A stretch of 64,000 bases of DNA from Effusibacillus consociatus (GCF_042652925.1 NZ_JBHSHC010000093.1:1-64000); one strand, 5' to 3'; counted from the stretch's first letter, positions 49,763-58,220 are shown. Numbers and translations: made by a program. The notes: generated by a model from the sequence alone, not told the origin.

Positions 49763-50760
49763 GTATAAAGGTCCTCCGGGCAGGACTGCTGACTTCCATT
49801 CAAGATCTTGGCAGATTCGGAATGCAAAAACACGGGGTCATTGTGAGCGGTGCCATGGATCCCTTCGCTCTTCGTGTCGGGAATCTGTTGGTTGGTAACG
49901 AAGAGGGAGAAGGTGCTCTTGAAATTACGATGATGGGGCCATCACTTCTGTTTGAGGCAGATACATTGATTGCAATATGCGGTGGAGATTTGTCCCCGAC
50001 GATCGATGGACATAAGATTCCCGGATGGCGTCCCGTATTTGTGAAACAGGGAAGTGTCGTGCAATTTGGAGCACCTGTGTCGGGGTGTCGAGCGTATCTG
50101 ACAGTGGCTGGAGGGTTTGACATCCCGCAAGTTATGGGGAGCCGCAGCACTTATCTGCGTGCCGGGATTGGCGGTTTTCAGGGACGAGCCTTGAAAGACG
50201 GGGATGTTCTGAATCTGCGGACACCTTCCGAGCAGGCTAACAGAAGGATGCGACAGTTTTCTGAAGCAGCGGGAACCCAATCGTTTTTGGTTAGTGAGTG
50301 GTCTGTAAGCTGCGACATCCTTTCGGCTTACAGGAAGAATCCTGTAGTTCGTGTACTGCCGGGCGGCCAATTTAACCGCTTTACGTTGGACAGCAGGGAG
50401 CAATTTTTCTCACAGGAATTTCAGGTCACCCCGCAATCGGATCGAATGGGATACCGGCTGGCAGGCCCGCAATTATCATTATCCGAACCGATGGAACTCA
50501 TCTCGGAAGCGGTGTCGGCCGGAACGGTGCAGGTACCGCCCGCGGGGAATCCGATCATACTGCTCGCGGATCGTCAGACAACAGGCGGATATCCGAAAAT
50601 TGCCCAGGTTGCCAGTGTCGATCTTCCGGTCATTGCACAGGTAAAGCCCGGCGAGAAGATTCGGTTTCAAGAGGTGTCTCTTGAAGAAGCGCAAGACCTG
50701 TATCGGGTTCGGGAAATGGAAATTCACATGTTGAAACAAGGCGTTGCGTTAAAAGTGTAA
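49759..50760 (+). CDS. pxpC: 5-oxoprolinase subunit PxpC (KipA family)
   Basis: This 333-residue AHS2/KipA-type protein starts at ATG 49759 (AGGAGG upstream, ATGA overlap with pxpB). Motifs: KVLRAGLLTSIQDLGRFGMQ at the N-terminus, GAMDPFALRVGNLLVGNEEG, SDRMGYRLAGPQL, and ILLADRQTTGGYPKIAQVAS near the end. These proteins are sometimes named biotin-dependent carboxyltransferase family, which is interesting next to accB/accC. The experimentally supported function of the family is 5-oxoproline cleavage with PxpA and PxpB. Confidence 0.93.
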   Translation: MSIKVLRAGLLTSIQDLGRFGMQKHGVIVSGAMDPFALRVGNLLVGNEEGEGALEITMMGPSLLFEADTLIAICGGDLSPTIDGHKIPGWRPVFVKQGSVVQFGAPVSGCRAYLTVAGGFDIPQVMGSRSTYLRAGIGGFQGRALKDGDVLNLRTPSEQANRRMRQFSEAAGTQSFLVSEWSVSCDILSAYRKNPVVRVLPGGQFNRFTLDSREQFFSQEFQVTPQSDRMGYRLAGPQLSLSEPMELISEAVSAGTVQVPPAGNPIILLADRQTTGGYPKIAQVASVDLPVIAQVKPGEKIRFQEVSLEEAQDLYRVREMEIHMLKQGVALKV

Positions 50761-50771
50761 GGCGAAACTTG

Positions 50772-50805
50772 GTCGATAGGAAATTATAAATTTTGTCCTA
50801 TCGAC
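50772..50805 (+). promoter_or_regulatory. Hairpin in the pxpC-pxpA gap
   Basis: GTCGATAGGA (50772-50781) pairs perfectly with TCCTATCGAC (50796-50805). It lies 11 bases after the pxpC stop and upstream of a terminator-like hairpin. Confidence 0.55.
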
Positions 50806-50819
50806 ATAAGGGCAGCTAA

Positions 50820-50862
50820 GGCATTCACAAGTCTAAGACTTGGCGAATGCCAAGTTTTCTTT
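50820..50862 (+). terminator. Terminator or attenuator ahead of pxpA
   Basis: GGCATTC (50820-50826) pairs with GAATGCC (50845-50851), and the inner CAAGTC pairs with GACTTG around TAA. AAGTTTTCTTT follows. It ends about 25 bases before the pxpA start, so it may reduce read-through into pxpA-ycsG-ycsI. Confidence 0.65.
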
Positions 50863-50885
50863 AATAAAATTCTGGAGGAATCGTT

Positions 50886-51650
50886 ATGTTCCGAGTGGAT
50901 TTGAACTGTGACATGGGAGAAAGTTTTGGTGCTTACAAGATGGGAACCGATGAGGAGATTCTCAGTTTTGTTACATCGGCGAACATCGCATGCGGTTTTC
51001 ATGCAGGGGATCCGACAACGATGCGCAAGACAGTCAAACTCGCCCTTGCAAAAGGGGTTGGCATCGGAGTCCATCCAGGACTTCCCGATTTGGTTGGTTT
51101 CGGACGGCGGAATATGGACATCTCCCCGCAAGAAGCATATGACATGGTTGTCTATCAGATCGGAGCTTTATACGCATTTGTCAAGGCGGAAGGCGGAACC
51201 ATGCAGCATGTAAAACCGCACGGTGCTTTGTATAATATGGCTGCGAAAAGTCCTGAATTGTCAAAAGCAATTGCGGAAGCGGTTTATAAAGTCGATCCGG
51301 AACTCATCCTGTTCGGGCTCTCCGGAAGCGAATTGGTGAAAGCGGGCGAATCAATCGGACTTCGGACAGCAAACGAAGTATTCGCTGACCGAACTTATCA
51401 GCAGGACGGCTCTTTGACTTCACGCCGTCAACCGGACGCTTTGATCACCGACCACGACAAAGCGGTTCAACAGGTGGTTCGTATGGTCAAAGAAGGAAAA
51501 GTGCTATCTCAACAAAAAACAGAGGTTGCCATCAAGGCTGATACCGTTTGTATCCACGGCGATGGCCCCCATGCCTTGGTGTTTGCCCGTCAAATACGGG
51601 AGCTCCTTACAGCTTCAGGAGTGAACGTTCAGGCGGTTGGACATAGATAA
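50886..51650 (+). CDS. pxpA: 5-oxoprolinase subunit PxpA (LamB/YcsF family)
   Basis: This 254-residue protein is typical of LamB/YcsF: VDLNCDMGESFGAYKMGTDE at the start, VTSANIACGFHAGDPTTMRK, GVGIGVHPGLPDLVGFGRR, QHVKPHGALYNMAAK near residue 108, and VCIHGDGPHALVFARQIREL at the end. It is the metal-dependent catalytic subunit for 5-oxoproline with PxpBC. ATG 50886 follows TGGAGG. It leads the second half of the cluster, behind an attenuator-like hairpin. Confidence 0.95.
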   Translation: MFRVDLNCDMGESFGAYKMGTDEEILSFVTSANIACGFHAGDPTTMRKTVKLALAKGVGIGVHPGLPDLVGFGRRNMDISPQEAYDMVVYQIGALYAFVKAEGGTMQHVKPHGALYNMAAKSPELSKAIAEAVYKVDPELILFGLSGSELVKAGESIGLRTANEVFADRTYQQDGSLTSRRQPDALITDHDKAVQQVVRMVKEGKVLSQQKTEVAIKADTVCIHGDGPHALVFARQIRELLTASGVNVQAVGHR

Positions 51651-51685
51651 AAACAGACTGAAAAATTTGAAAGGAGAAGTTTCCA

Positions 51686-52894
51686 TTGGAAAAGAAATTG
51701 AACTGGAGTCTGCTGCTCGGAGCCGCGTTTCTCATGGCCACCTCGGCAATCGGGCCTGGCTTCTTGACTCAGACCTCCGTATTTACGTCACAGTTTGCCG
51801 CAAGCTTTGGATTTGTAATCCTGGCGTCCATTCTTCTTGATATCGGTGCCCAGATGAACATTTGGCGGATCATTGCAGTTTCGGAGAAACGGGCGCAAGA
51901 CATTGCCAACTTGGTGTTCCCGGGACTTGGTTATTTCCTGGCCTTATTGATCGTTATAGGCGGCATTGCATTTAACATCGGCAACATAGCAGGTGCGGGT
52001 CTTGGATTTGAGGTGTTGTTTGGCATTGACCCAAAGACTGGTGCGATTGCAAGTGCGATTATTGCAATTGGGATTTTCCTGTCCAAAGAAGCAGGCAGGG
52101 CGATGGACCGTTTTACTCAGATTCTGGGTTTTCTAATGATCGGTCTTACCTTGTTTGTGGCAATTAAATCTGCACCCCCTGTAGGAGAGGCGGTAATCAG
52201 AACTTTTTCTCCTGTGGTAGCAGAAAAAGACAGGGCAGCGTTTTTCATGGCGATTGTCACATTAGTCGGTGGTACTGTAGGCGGATATATTACTTTTGCA
52301 GGCGGTCATCGTTTGTTGGATGCCGGAATTAAAGGTCCGGATGCCCTGCCGCAAGTTACGAGAAGCTCCGTATCAGGTATTTTGATCACCGCTATTATGC
52401 GAACCGTATTGTTCTTAGCCGCTTTTGGTGTGGTAGCTGCCGGGCTGTCTTTGGATCCGAAAAATCCGCCGGCGTCTGTATTCAAACTGGCAGCAGGCGA
52501 TATCGGCTTTAAGTTATTTGGAGTTGTTATGTGGGCGGCAGCGATCACATCTGTTGTCGGGGCTGCTTATACGTCAGTATCGTTTATCCGAACCTTCAGC
52601 GAAAAGTTGGAAAAGAACCACAAATGGATCATTATCGGATTTATTATTGTGTCAACGATCGTATTCGTTTTCATCGGGCGTCCTGTCAAAACCCTGATTT
52701 TAGTAGGGGCCTTGAACGGTTTGATTCTTCCGATTGCCCTGGGTATTATGCTGATTGCTGCCTATAAGAGCAAGATTGTCGGCAATTACAAACATCCGTT
52801 GTGGCTGACGATCTTCGGGGCTCTGGTTGTTGCCGTTATGTCTTATTTGGGCTGGGTAACACTTGTCCAGCAGATACCGAACCTGTTCAAGTAA
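51686..52894 (+). CDS. NRAMP-family transporter (YcsG-like)
   Basis: This 402-residue membrane protein has about 11 hydrophobic helices. It has the NRAMP-like first-helix sequence ATSAIGPGFLTQTSVFTSQF. The usual metal-binding DPGN motif of true Nramp metal importers is replaced by IGPGF, so metal transport is doubtful. In B. subtilis ycsG of this family sits next to ycsF and ycsI. A role as importer for 5-oxoproline or a related compound is a reasonable inference from context. TTG 51686 starts it, behind AAAGGAGAAG. Confidence 0.85.
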   Translation: MEKKLNWSLLLGAAFLMATSAIGPGFLTQTSVFTSQFAASFGFVILASILLDIGAQMNIWRIIAVSEKRAQDIANLVFPGLGYFLALLIVIGGIAFNIGNIAGAGLGFEVLFGIDPKTGAIASAIIAIGIFLSKEAGRAMDRFTQILGFLMIGLTLFVAIKSAPPVGEAVIRTFSPVVAEKDRAAFFMAIVTLVGGTVGGYITFAGGHRLLDAGIKGPDALPQVTRSSVSGILITAIMRTVLFLAAFGVVAAGLSLDPKNPPASVFKLAAGDIGFKLFGVVMWAAAITSVVGAAYTSVSFIRTFSEKLEKNHKWIIIGFIIVSTIVFVFIGRPVKTLILVGALNGLILPIALGIMLIAAYKSKIVGNYKHPLWLTIFGALVVAVMSYLGWVTLVQQIPNLFK

Positions 52895-52937
52895 GTTGAG
52901 CGATCATGTTGAATCAAATTACAAAGGGGAGAGGGAA

Positions 52938-53726
52938 ATGAACGTTGCAAACATGAAACCTGAAGAAGTCCGCGCTATGATCCGACGGAATGAATTGATC
53001 AAGCCTACGTCCGGCATGGCAAATGGCTATACACAGGCGAATTTGGCGATTTTAAAAAAGGATCTCGCGTTTGAGTTTCTCTTGTTCTGTCAGCGCAATC
53101 CAAAGCCTTGTCCGGTACTTGACGTGACAGAGCCTGGTTCTCCGATCCCGCAATTGGCTGCTCCGGGGGCTGACTTGCGAACCGATCTTCCGAAGTATCG
53201 AATCTACCGCCATGGTGAGTTGGTTGAAGAAGTGACAGATATTGTGAAGTTCTGGGAAGACGATATGGTGGCGTTTCTTCTCGGATGCAGTTTTACATTC
53301 GAGTCGGCAATGTTGAACAACGGAATTCCGGTCCGACACATTGAAGAAGATCGTAACGTGGCGATGTATAAGACAAATATTCCATGTGTCAAAGCGGGCA
53401 GGTTCGAAGGTCCAGTGGTGGTCAGCATGCGACCCATTCCTCAAAAAGATGTAGTTCGCGCAGTACAGGTAACGTCACGCTTTCCGGCAGTCCATGGGGC
53501 ACCTGTTCATATTGGAAACCCTGAAGCAATCGGAATTCGAAACATTGATCGGCCCGATTTTGGCGATCCTGTTATCATCAAAGACGGAGAAGTTCCGGTC
53601 TTCTGGGCGTGCGGGGTGACCCCTCAGGCTGTAGCGATGCAGGTGAAGCCGGAACTGATGATCACCCATGCACCTGGACATATGTTTATCACCGACTTGC
53701 GCGATGAGCAGTTTGGTGTGTTGTAG
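52938..53726 (+). CDS. DUF1445 / D-glutamate cyclase-like protein (YcsI-like)
   Basis: This 262-residue protein is a DUF1445 member: MIRRNELIKPTSGMANGYTQ near the N-terminus, LLGCSFTFESAMLNNGIPVR near residue 115, TNIPCVKAGRFEGPVVVSMR, and FWACGVTPQAVAMQV near the end. Bacterial members are annotated as hydro-lyases. The related mammalian enzyme converts 5-oxo-D-proline to D-glutamate. In this cluster it may extend 5-oxoproline use to the D-isomer, which is inference. ATG 52938 follows GGGGAGAGG. A strong terminator follows. Confidence 0.88.
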   Translation: MNVANMKPEEVRAMIRRNELIKPTSGMANGYTQANLAILKKDLAFEFLLFCQRNPKPCPVLDVTEPGSPIPQLAAPGADLRTDLPKYRIYRHGELVEEVTDIVKFWEDDMVAFLLGCSFTFESAMLNNGIPVRHIEEDRNVAMYKTNIPCVKAGRFEGPVVVSMRPIPQKDVVRAVQVTSRFPAVHGAPVHIGNPEAIGIRNIDRPDFGDPVIIKDGEVPVFWACGVTPQAVAMQVKPELMITHAPGHMFITDLRDEQFGVL

Positions 53727-53734
53727 TTTCAAAC

Positions 53735-53774
53735 AAAAATCCGCCCTTGTCGTTTGACAGGGGCGGATTTTTTT
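53735..53774 (+). terminator. Terminator of the pxp cluster
   Basis: AAAAATCCGCCC pairs with GGGCGGATTTTT across a 14-base loop, followed by further T residues. Confidence 0.92.
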
Positions 53775-53888
53775 ACTCCCCGTACAACTTTCAATCAAGG
53801 AGACTCGAACAACAACAGTGACGGTGTTATTCAATCAAATACATACACTCTACTCTCATTGAGCAAATTAATGTAGAGGAGGGAAAGT

Positions 53889-54436
53889 ATGCCAAACTTA
53901 TGGGAAGCCGCAATCAATACATTAAAATCCATGATTGATGACGAACCAAAAGCACCTTTGCATATTGGAGAAGCTCTTACTTGTTGGATGCATCTGGCTG
54001 CAATGGCTGAAGCGGTTGTTTTTGAAGAGGCAGGATTGAATATGACAACAGATGCTGAAGTAATGAGGATGCTTGAAGATGCAATCAAGCTGTGTAACTC
54101 ACAAATTAAACAACTTAAAATTTCATGAAACAAGAAGGGATTCCTCTACCTCCAATGACTGAATCGAAACCAAAATCAGAACCAAACGCAGTTCCAACGG
54201 GGGTAAAACTAACAGATGAGGAACTTGCAAACGGAGTGGCACTGAAAATAACGAGTGCGATAACAATGTGTGGAACAGGATTGATCCAAGCCGTTCGAAA
54301 CGACGTGGGGATGATGTGGTTTGAATTTCAAACAGAACACGTGATCTATGGTGCAAATCTTAAGGCGTTAATGCGGAAACGAGGGTGGATAAAGGTGCCG
54401 CCTTATTATTATCCTCCTGGGTTGCCGAATCAATAG
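53889..54436 (+). pseudogene. DUF3231 gene split by a frameshift
   Basis: Two frames overlap by ATGA at 54125-54128. The first (79 residues) holds NTLKSMIDDEPKAPLHIGEA and TTDAEVMRMLEDAIKLCNSQ. The second (103 residues) holds MKQEGIPLPPMTESKPKSEP, GVKLTDEELANGVALKIT and GWIKVPPYYYPPGLP. Together they give one uninterrupted DUF3231 domain of the spore-associated type (about 180 residues). The break lies at CTTAAAATTTCATG; one extra base there would restore the frame. No ribosome site precedes the second ATG, so either the gene is broken, the base is a sequencing error, or the halves are coupled. Confidence 0.8.
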
Positions 54437-54545
54437 TTTGGGTTTACCGATTCAAACACTAGTCTGGTTTTTTTATTGCGGGATCGATACTAAGAATCGA
54501 AAACGAAAAGGTGCCGTGTTTAAACAAAGAGCTAGTAAAGCGGCC

Positions 54546-54653
54546 TTAGACCGATAGTTTAGTGGGCGCGTACTTTGACCGCTTCCTCCAGTCTCGAATA
54601 AAGTTGATTTGATGTGGCCGTACAAAAGGTGAAATTTCTTTTTCTTGTGTCAT
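54546..54653 (-). CDS. Possible 35-residue protein
   Basis: ATG 54653 on the minus strand follows AGGAGG at eight bases. The peptide is hydrophilic and basic (PFVRPHQINFIRDWRKRSKY). The ribosome site overlaps one arm of a hairpin (54666-54685). I know no family for it. The rest of 54437-54866 contains no other convincing gene. Confidence 0.45.
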   Translation of the reverse strand: MTQEKEISPFVRPHQINFIRDWRKRSKYAPTKLSV

Positions 54654-54665
54654 GTATTATGACCT

Positions 54666-54685
54666 CCTGTTTCTATGAAAACAGG
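54666..54685 (-). promoter_or_regulatory. Hairpin overlapping a ribosome binding site
   Basis: CCTGTTT (54666-54672) and AAACAGG (54679-54685) form a seven-base stem around a six-base loop. On the minus strand the 3' arm runs into the AGGAGG of the 35-residue frame, so it could hide that site. Confidence 0.4.
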
Positions 54686-54866
54686 TTGCGGCGTATTTTG
54701 AGCTTGCTAGGAATGCGAGCCGCGGTTTAGGCCCCCCGTCCTTTAAAAAGATATACCAATTATAGGAAATCGATCATTCAAATTCATTTTGACCTTATTC
54801 GGATATTATAAGTGGTTAATCTGAGGAGTGAAGAACTGAAAGTACTCTGAAAATTGGAGGAGGAAC

Positions 54867-55404
54867 ATGGCATACAAAATTGGTGAATATATGGTATTGG
54901 TTCTAACCGCATTACTCCTGCTCGCAGTGTGGCGTTTTGGGGATTGGAGAAATTGGCGGAAATATTACCCAACCATCCTTTTCATCATAAGTGTAAATTT
55001 GTTTGGCACGATTCTCACGTACAATTACTCACTCTGGTATTTTCACAAGGCGCTATTCATTCCCAATCATACATTAGGCGATTTATTTATGAAGTTTACA
55101 AACTTCCCTCATGGTCTTGCTGTTTCTCTCACGATATCCTTATAAGTCACGAGCGTTGAGGCAGTTCGCTTATACTGTCATTTGGGTGGTTGTATTCGCG
55201 TCAATTGAGTGTTTGTTCTGGCTTACGAAGATTACATCCTATCACAATGGATGGAATTTTGGGTGGTCAGTTTTGCTTTGGTGTGTGATGTTCCCGGTGA
55301 TGCCGCTCCATCATACAAGACCGCTATGGGCATGGTTAGTCTGTTTGGGATCTACTATTTTTATGATCTGTTACTTTGACATTCCGATTACGACACTCAA
55401 GTGA
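54867..55404 (+). pseudogene. CBO0543-type membrane protein gene with frameshift
   Basis: The first frame (from ATG 54867, behind GGAGGAGG) encodes MAYKIGEYMVLVLTALLLLA, WRNWRKYYPTILFIISVNLF and LTYNYSLWYFHKALFIPNHT, then goes out of frame near 55110. The other frame continues with MVLLFLSRYPYKSRALRQFA, ITSYHNGWNFGWSVLLW and a final hydrophobic helix to 55404. Together they match the pattern of the CBO0543 family of five-helix membrane proteins (about 175 residues) found in spore-formers. A single-base indel at CCCTCATGG explains the split. Confidence 0.72.
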
Positions 55405-55422
55405 TGAGATTGGAGAGTTGAA

Positions 55423-55788
55423 ATGACGAACGATTTTTCTCAAGTGTACCAGGAACTGAAATCGATCTTAAAGGAATCTGAACCCTACACGATCGTGAAA
55501 ATCGATAATGATAGGGAATATTCAATGAATTCTTCAAGTAACCCAAGAACGAAAGGGGAGGGGTTTTTCGGGGCGGTCCAAATTCGTAAAGAATATGTGA
55601 GCTATCATCTGATGCCGGTTTATGTATACCCCGAGCTTCTGGAGAATACGTCAGAATCCCTAAAGAAGAGAATGCAGGGAAAGTCATGTTTCAACTTCAA
55701 AAAGGTCGACTCCGAACTGTTTCAGGAACTGCAAGAACTGACTCAAAAAGGATTTGAAAAGTATACCCAACATGGTTGGTTCCCCTGA
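55423..55788 (+). CDS. Conserved hypothetical protein, possibly DUF1801-related
   Basis: This 121-residue cytoplasmic protein starts at ATG 55423, behind GGAGAG. It has GAVQIRKEYVSYHLMPVYVY near residue 50 and the segment KRMQGKSCFNFKKVDSELFQ near residue 85. The latter recalls GKxCxxFK elements in YdhG/DUF1801-like proteins, though I am not sure of the family. It ends 20 bases from the convergent Na/Pi transporter gene with no clear terminator between. Confidence 0.65.
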   Translation: MTNDFSQVYQELKSILKESEPYTIVKIDNDREYSMNSSSNPRTKGEGFFGAVQIRKEYVSYHLMPVYVYPELLENTSESLKKRMQGKSCFNFKKVDSELFQELQELTQKGFEKYTQHGWFP

Positions 55789-55807
55789 TGTTCAATCCCG
55801 TTGGTGG

Positions 55808-56737
55808 TTACTTCCGCCCCGGCACCATCCACTCGATCAATGTGGCGAAAGTACGTGTAAATGGCCATACAGCCAATGACGATAGAATGTTAAACAGCGT
55901 GTGTGCAGTCGCCACTTGGACCGGTAAAGAGGGACTGAACAACCGAACAGTCTGCGCGAATGTATCCAAAATTGGCAAGAAAGCAAGCACACCTGCCACG
56001 TTTAACACGACATGGGCTATCGCTACCCGCTTAGCCGGTAAAGGACTACCAATAGAAGCTATAAGGGCGGTAATGCACGTCCCGATATTATTGCCTAAGA
56101 CAATCGCTATCGCTCCCGGCAGATCAATCAGCCCTTGGGAGGCCATGGCAATCGTTAAGGCTGTGGTTGCGGTCGAGCTTTGGACGAGAGCGGTTAACCC
56201 TGTTCCGGCCAGTACCCCGTAGATGGGATTCTGGGAGGCAGTTCTCAACACCTCGCGAAACCACTCCGTATTTCCCAATGGTGCCAATGCGTCCGTCATC
56301 ATATTGAGGGCGAACAAAGTACCTCCAAAACCGAAAATCGCCAATCCCATATACCTTTTCTGATCCTTTAGAACAAACCACAACAATGCCCCGAGAACCA
56401 CACATGGGAGGATGGCCTCATCCGGATTCCAGGCAATGATTTGAGTGGTGACCGTGGTTCCGATATTGGAACCGAGAATAATGCCGAGTGAATCGGCAAA
56501 TGTCATCGTTCCGGCCGATACGAATCCGATTGTAATCACGGTCACAGCAGCCGAACTATGCATAAGCGCGGAAACAACAGTTCCGGTTACCAAGCCCCGC
56601 GTTGGTGTTCTCACAAACCGCTTCAGGATCAGGGGCAATTTTTCCATAGCCATTTGTTCGAGCCCATGCCGGAGAATCCAGATTCCGCAAAGAAAACCGG
56701 ACAGCCCAACCGCAAGAAACAAAACGGATGTATACAT
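55808..56737 (-). CDS. Na/Pi cotransporter family protein
   Basis: This 309-residue membrane protein contains two Na/Pi-cotransporter repeats. The first is near residues 50-100 (SALMHSSAAVTVITIGFVSA, LGSNIGTTVTTQI). The second is near 185-230 (ALVQSSTATTALTIAMASQG, VLGNNIGTCITALIAS). The paired (Q/H)SS(A/T) motifs are the substrate-site signature of this family. It lacks the C-terminal PhoU-like domain found in longer members. ATG 56737 is behind GGAGG. Phosphate transport is inferred from the family; some relatives have other roles. Confidence 0.9.
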   Translation of the reverse strand: MYTSVLFLAVGLSGFLCGIWILRHGLEQMAMEKLPLILKRFVRTPTRGLVTGTVVSALMHSSAAVTVITIGFVSAGTMTFADSLGIILGSNIGTTVTTQIIAWNPDEAILPCVVLGALLWFVLKDQKRYMGLAIFGFGGTLFALNMMTDALAPLGNTEWFREVLRTASQNPIYGVLAGTGLTALVQSSTATTALTIAMASQGLIDLPGAIAIVLGNNIGTCITALIASIGSPLPAKRVAIAHVVLNVAGVLAFLPILDTFAQTVRLFSPSLPVQVATAHTLFNILSSLAVWPFTRTFATLIEWMVPGRK

Positions 56738-56837
56738 TTCAATCCTCCGTGGGGTAGACTATTTTTCATGACATACAATCTATACATTCTATGCGAGCAT
56801 GTCCTGAAGAAGACATGCTGTTTCGGAGGAACCAATC

Positions 56838-58139
56838 ATGGCAAAGGTGTTTTTGAATCGCAATCGGAAAAAACGGTTGGAGCTGGGACATCCCTGGGTG
56901 TATAAGAGTGAAATTGACCGTGTGGAGGGCGCTCTTCAACCGGGAGATATTGTGGACGTCGTGAATCACTCGGGCCATTTTCTGGCAAAGGGCATGATCA
57001 ATCCGAATTCGCAGATTACGGTTCGGGTGTTAACTTATAATCCGACAGAGGAAATCGACGAATCCTTCTTCGAACGCCGCATTCGGGACGCATGGGAGTA
57101 CCGCCTCCGTCTGTTGGAGGATACAAACGCTTGCCGAGTTATTTATGGAGAAGCGGATTTTCTGCCTGGAATTGTGGTGGACAAGTTCGCGGATGTGCTT
57201 GTGATTCAGATTCTGTCTCTTGGCATGGAAGTACGCAGGAACGAACTTATTCATGCATTGATCAAGGTACTGGAACCGAAGGGCATCTATGAACGAAGCG
57301 ATGTACCGGTTCGCGAACGGGAAGGGCTGGAGCAACGCACCGGCCTTGTGTGGGGAGAGGCACCGCGGGAAGTGGAGATCGTGGAAAATGGTCTGCGCTA
57401 TGTAGTGGACATTGTCGAGGGGCAGAAGACCGGATTTTTCTTCGATCAGCGGGAGAATCGGGCTGCCATTGCACCCTTGATGACCGGATGGGGGGCAACC
57501 CACGGAATCACTCTGCAGCCGACCGGGGAAGAAGACGAACAGGGAGAACTGATCTTCAGACCCATGGATAAACGCGGGAAAGTGATAAAGAACCCGTTCT
57601 GGGCCGGGGCCGAAGTGCTAGAGTGTTTCTCCCACACAGGATCGTTCACGCTGAATGCTTGCAAGCACGGTGCGAAGAAAGTCACCTGTTTGGATATTTC
57701 GGAACACGCGATCGAGACAGCCAAACGCAATGTAACGATGAATGGGTTCTTGCACCGGGTCAATTTTGTGGTGGCCAACGCATTTGATTATCTGCGGGAA
57801 CAAGTTCAGGAGGGCAATCTGTGGGATGTAGTGATCCTCGATCCGCCCGCTTTTGCCAAGACAAAAGGGGCGGTTCAAGGAGCGTGCCGCGGGTATAAGG
57901 ATATCAACTTAAACGGAATGAAGCTCGTCCGTGACGGCGGCTTCCTGGTCACGGCAAGCTGTTCGTACCATATGAAACCGGAGCTCTTTAAGGAAGTCAT
58001 ACTAGACGCAGCGATCGATGCTAAGAAGATTTTGCGTCTTGTCCATTGGGGCGGGGCAGGCAAGGACCATCCGGAGATTCACGGTGTGGAGGAAGGGCAC
58101 TATTTGAAGTTTGCCATTTTTGAGGTGCGAAGTCGATAA
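56838..58139 (+). CDS. rlmI: RlmI-type 23S rRNA (cytosine-5) methyltransferase
   Basis: This 433-residue SAM-dependent methyltransferase has an N-terminal PUA domain (about 1-75; HPWVYKSEIDRVEGALQPGD), a central domain with QKTGFFFDQRENRAAIAPLM, and a Rossmann methyltransferase domain. The latter has EVLECFSHTGSFTLNACKHG, the DPP motif in VVILDPPAFAKTKGA, and the Cys motif LVTASCSYHMKPELF. About 40 residues between NRAAIAPLM and AEVLECFS (GITLQPTGEEDEQGELIFRP and so on) exceed the usual length of about 396 in RlmI. ATG 56838 is behind GGAGG. A terminator follows. Confidence 0.9.
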   Translation: MAKVFLNRNRKKRLELGHPWVYKSEIDRVEGALQPGDIVDVVNHSGHFLAKGMINPNSQITVRVLTYNPTEEIDESFFERRIRDAWEYRLRLLEDTNACRVIYGEADFLPGIVVDKFADVLVIQILSLGMEVRRNELIHALIKVLEPKGIYERSDVPVREREGLEQRTGLVWGEAPREVEIVENGLRYVVDIVEGQKTGFFFDQRENRAAIAPLMTGWGATHGITLQPTGEEDEQGELIFRPMDKRGKVIKNPFWAGAEVLECFSHTGSFTLNACKHGAKKVTCLDISEHAIETAKRNVTMNGFLHRVNFVVANAFDYLREQVQEGNLWDVVILDPPAFAKTKGAVQGACRGYKDINLNGMKLVRDGGFLVTASCSYHMKPELFKEVILDAAIDAKKILRLVHWGGAGKDHPEIHGVEEGHYLKFAIFEVRSR

Positions 58140-58159
58140 GATATATTTTTGTACATAGT

Positions 58160-58182
58160 GACCCCGGGACGGGGTCTTTTTA
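58160..58182 (+). terminator. Terminator of rlmI
   Basis: GACCCCG / CGGGGTC hairpin with a GGA loop and TTTTTAT. Confidence 0.9.
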
Positions 58183-58192
58183 TCCTCACAAA

Positions 58193-58220
58193 TTTACATA
58201 AGGCCATATAAATGTATAAT
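58193..58220 (+). promoter_or_regulatory. Promoter reading into a gene-poor stretch
   Basis: TTTACA (58193-58198), 16 bases, TATAAT (58215-58220). The next 160 bases carry no convincing gene. A 28-codon GTG frame (58284-58370, ending LLEHSADYGLLSE) has only a weak ribosome site. Confidence 0.5.

Noticed and set aside
51686..52894. Calling the NRAMP-like protein a manganese importer
   Set aside because: The DPGN metal motif in the first helix is replaced by IGPGF, and the context is 5-oxoproline metabolism, so a metal role is not supported.
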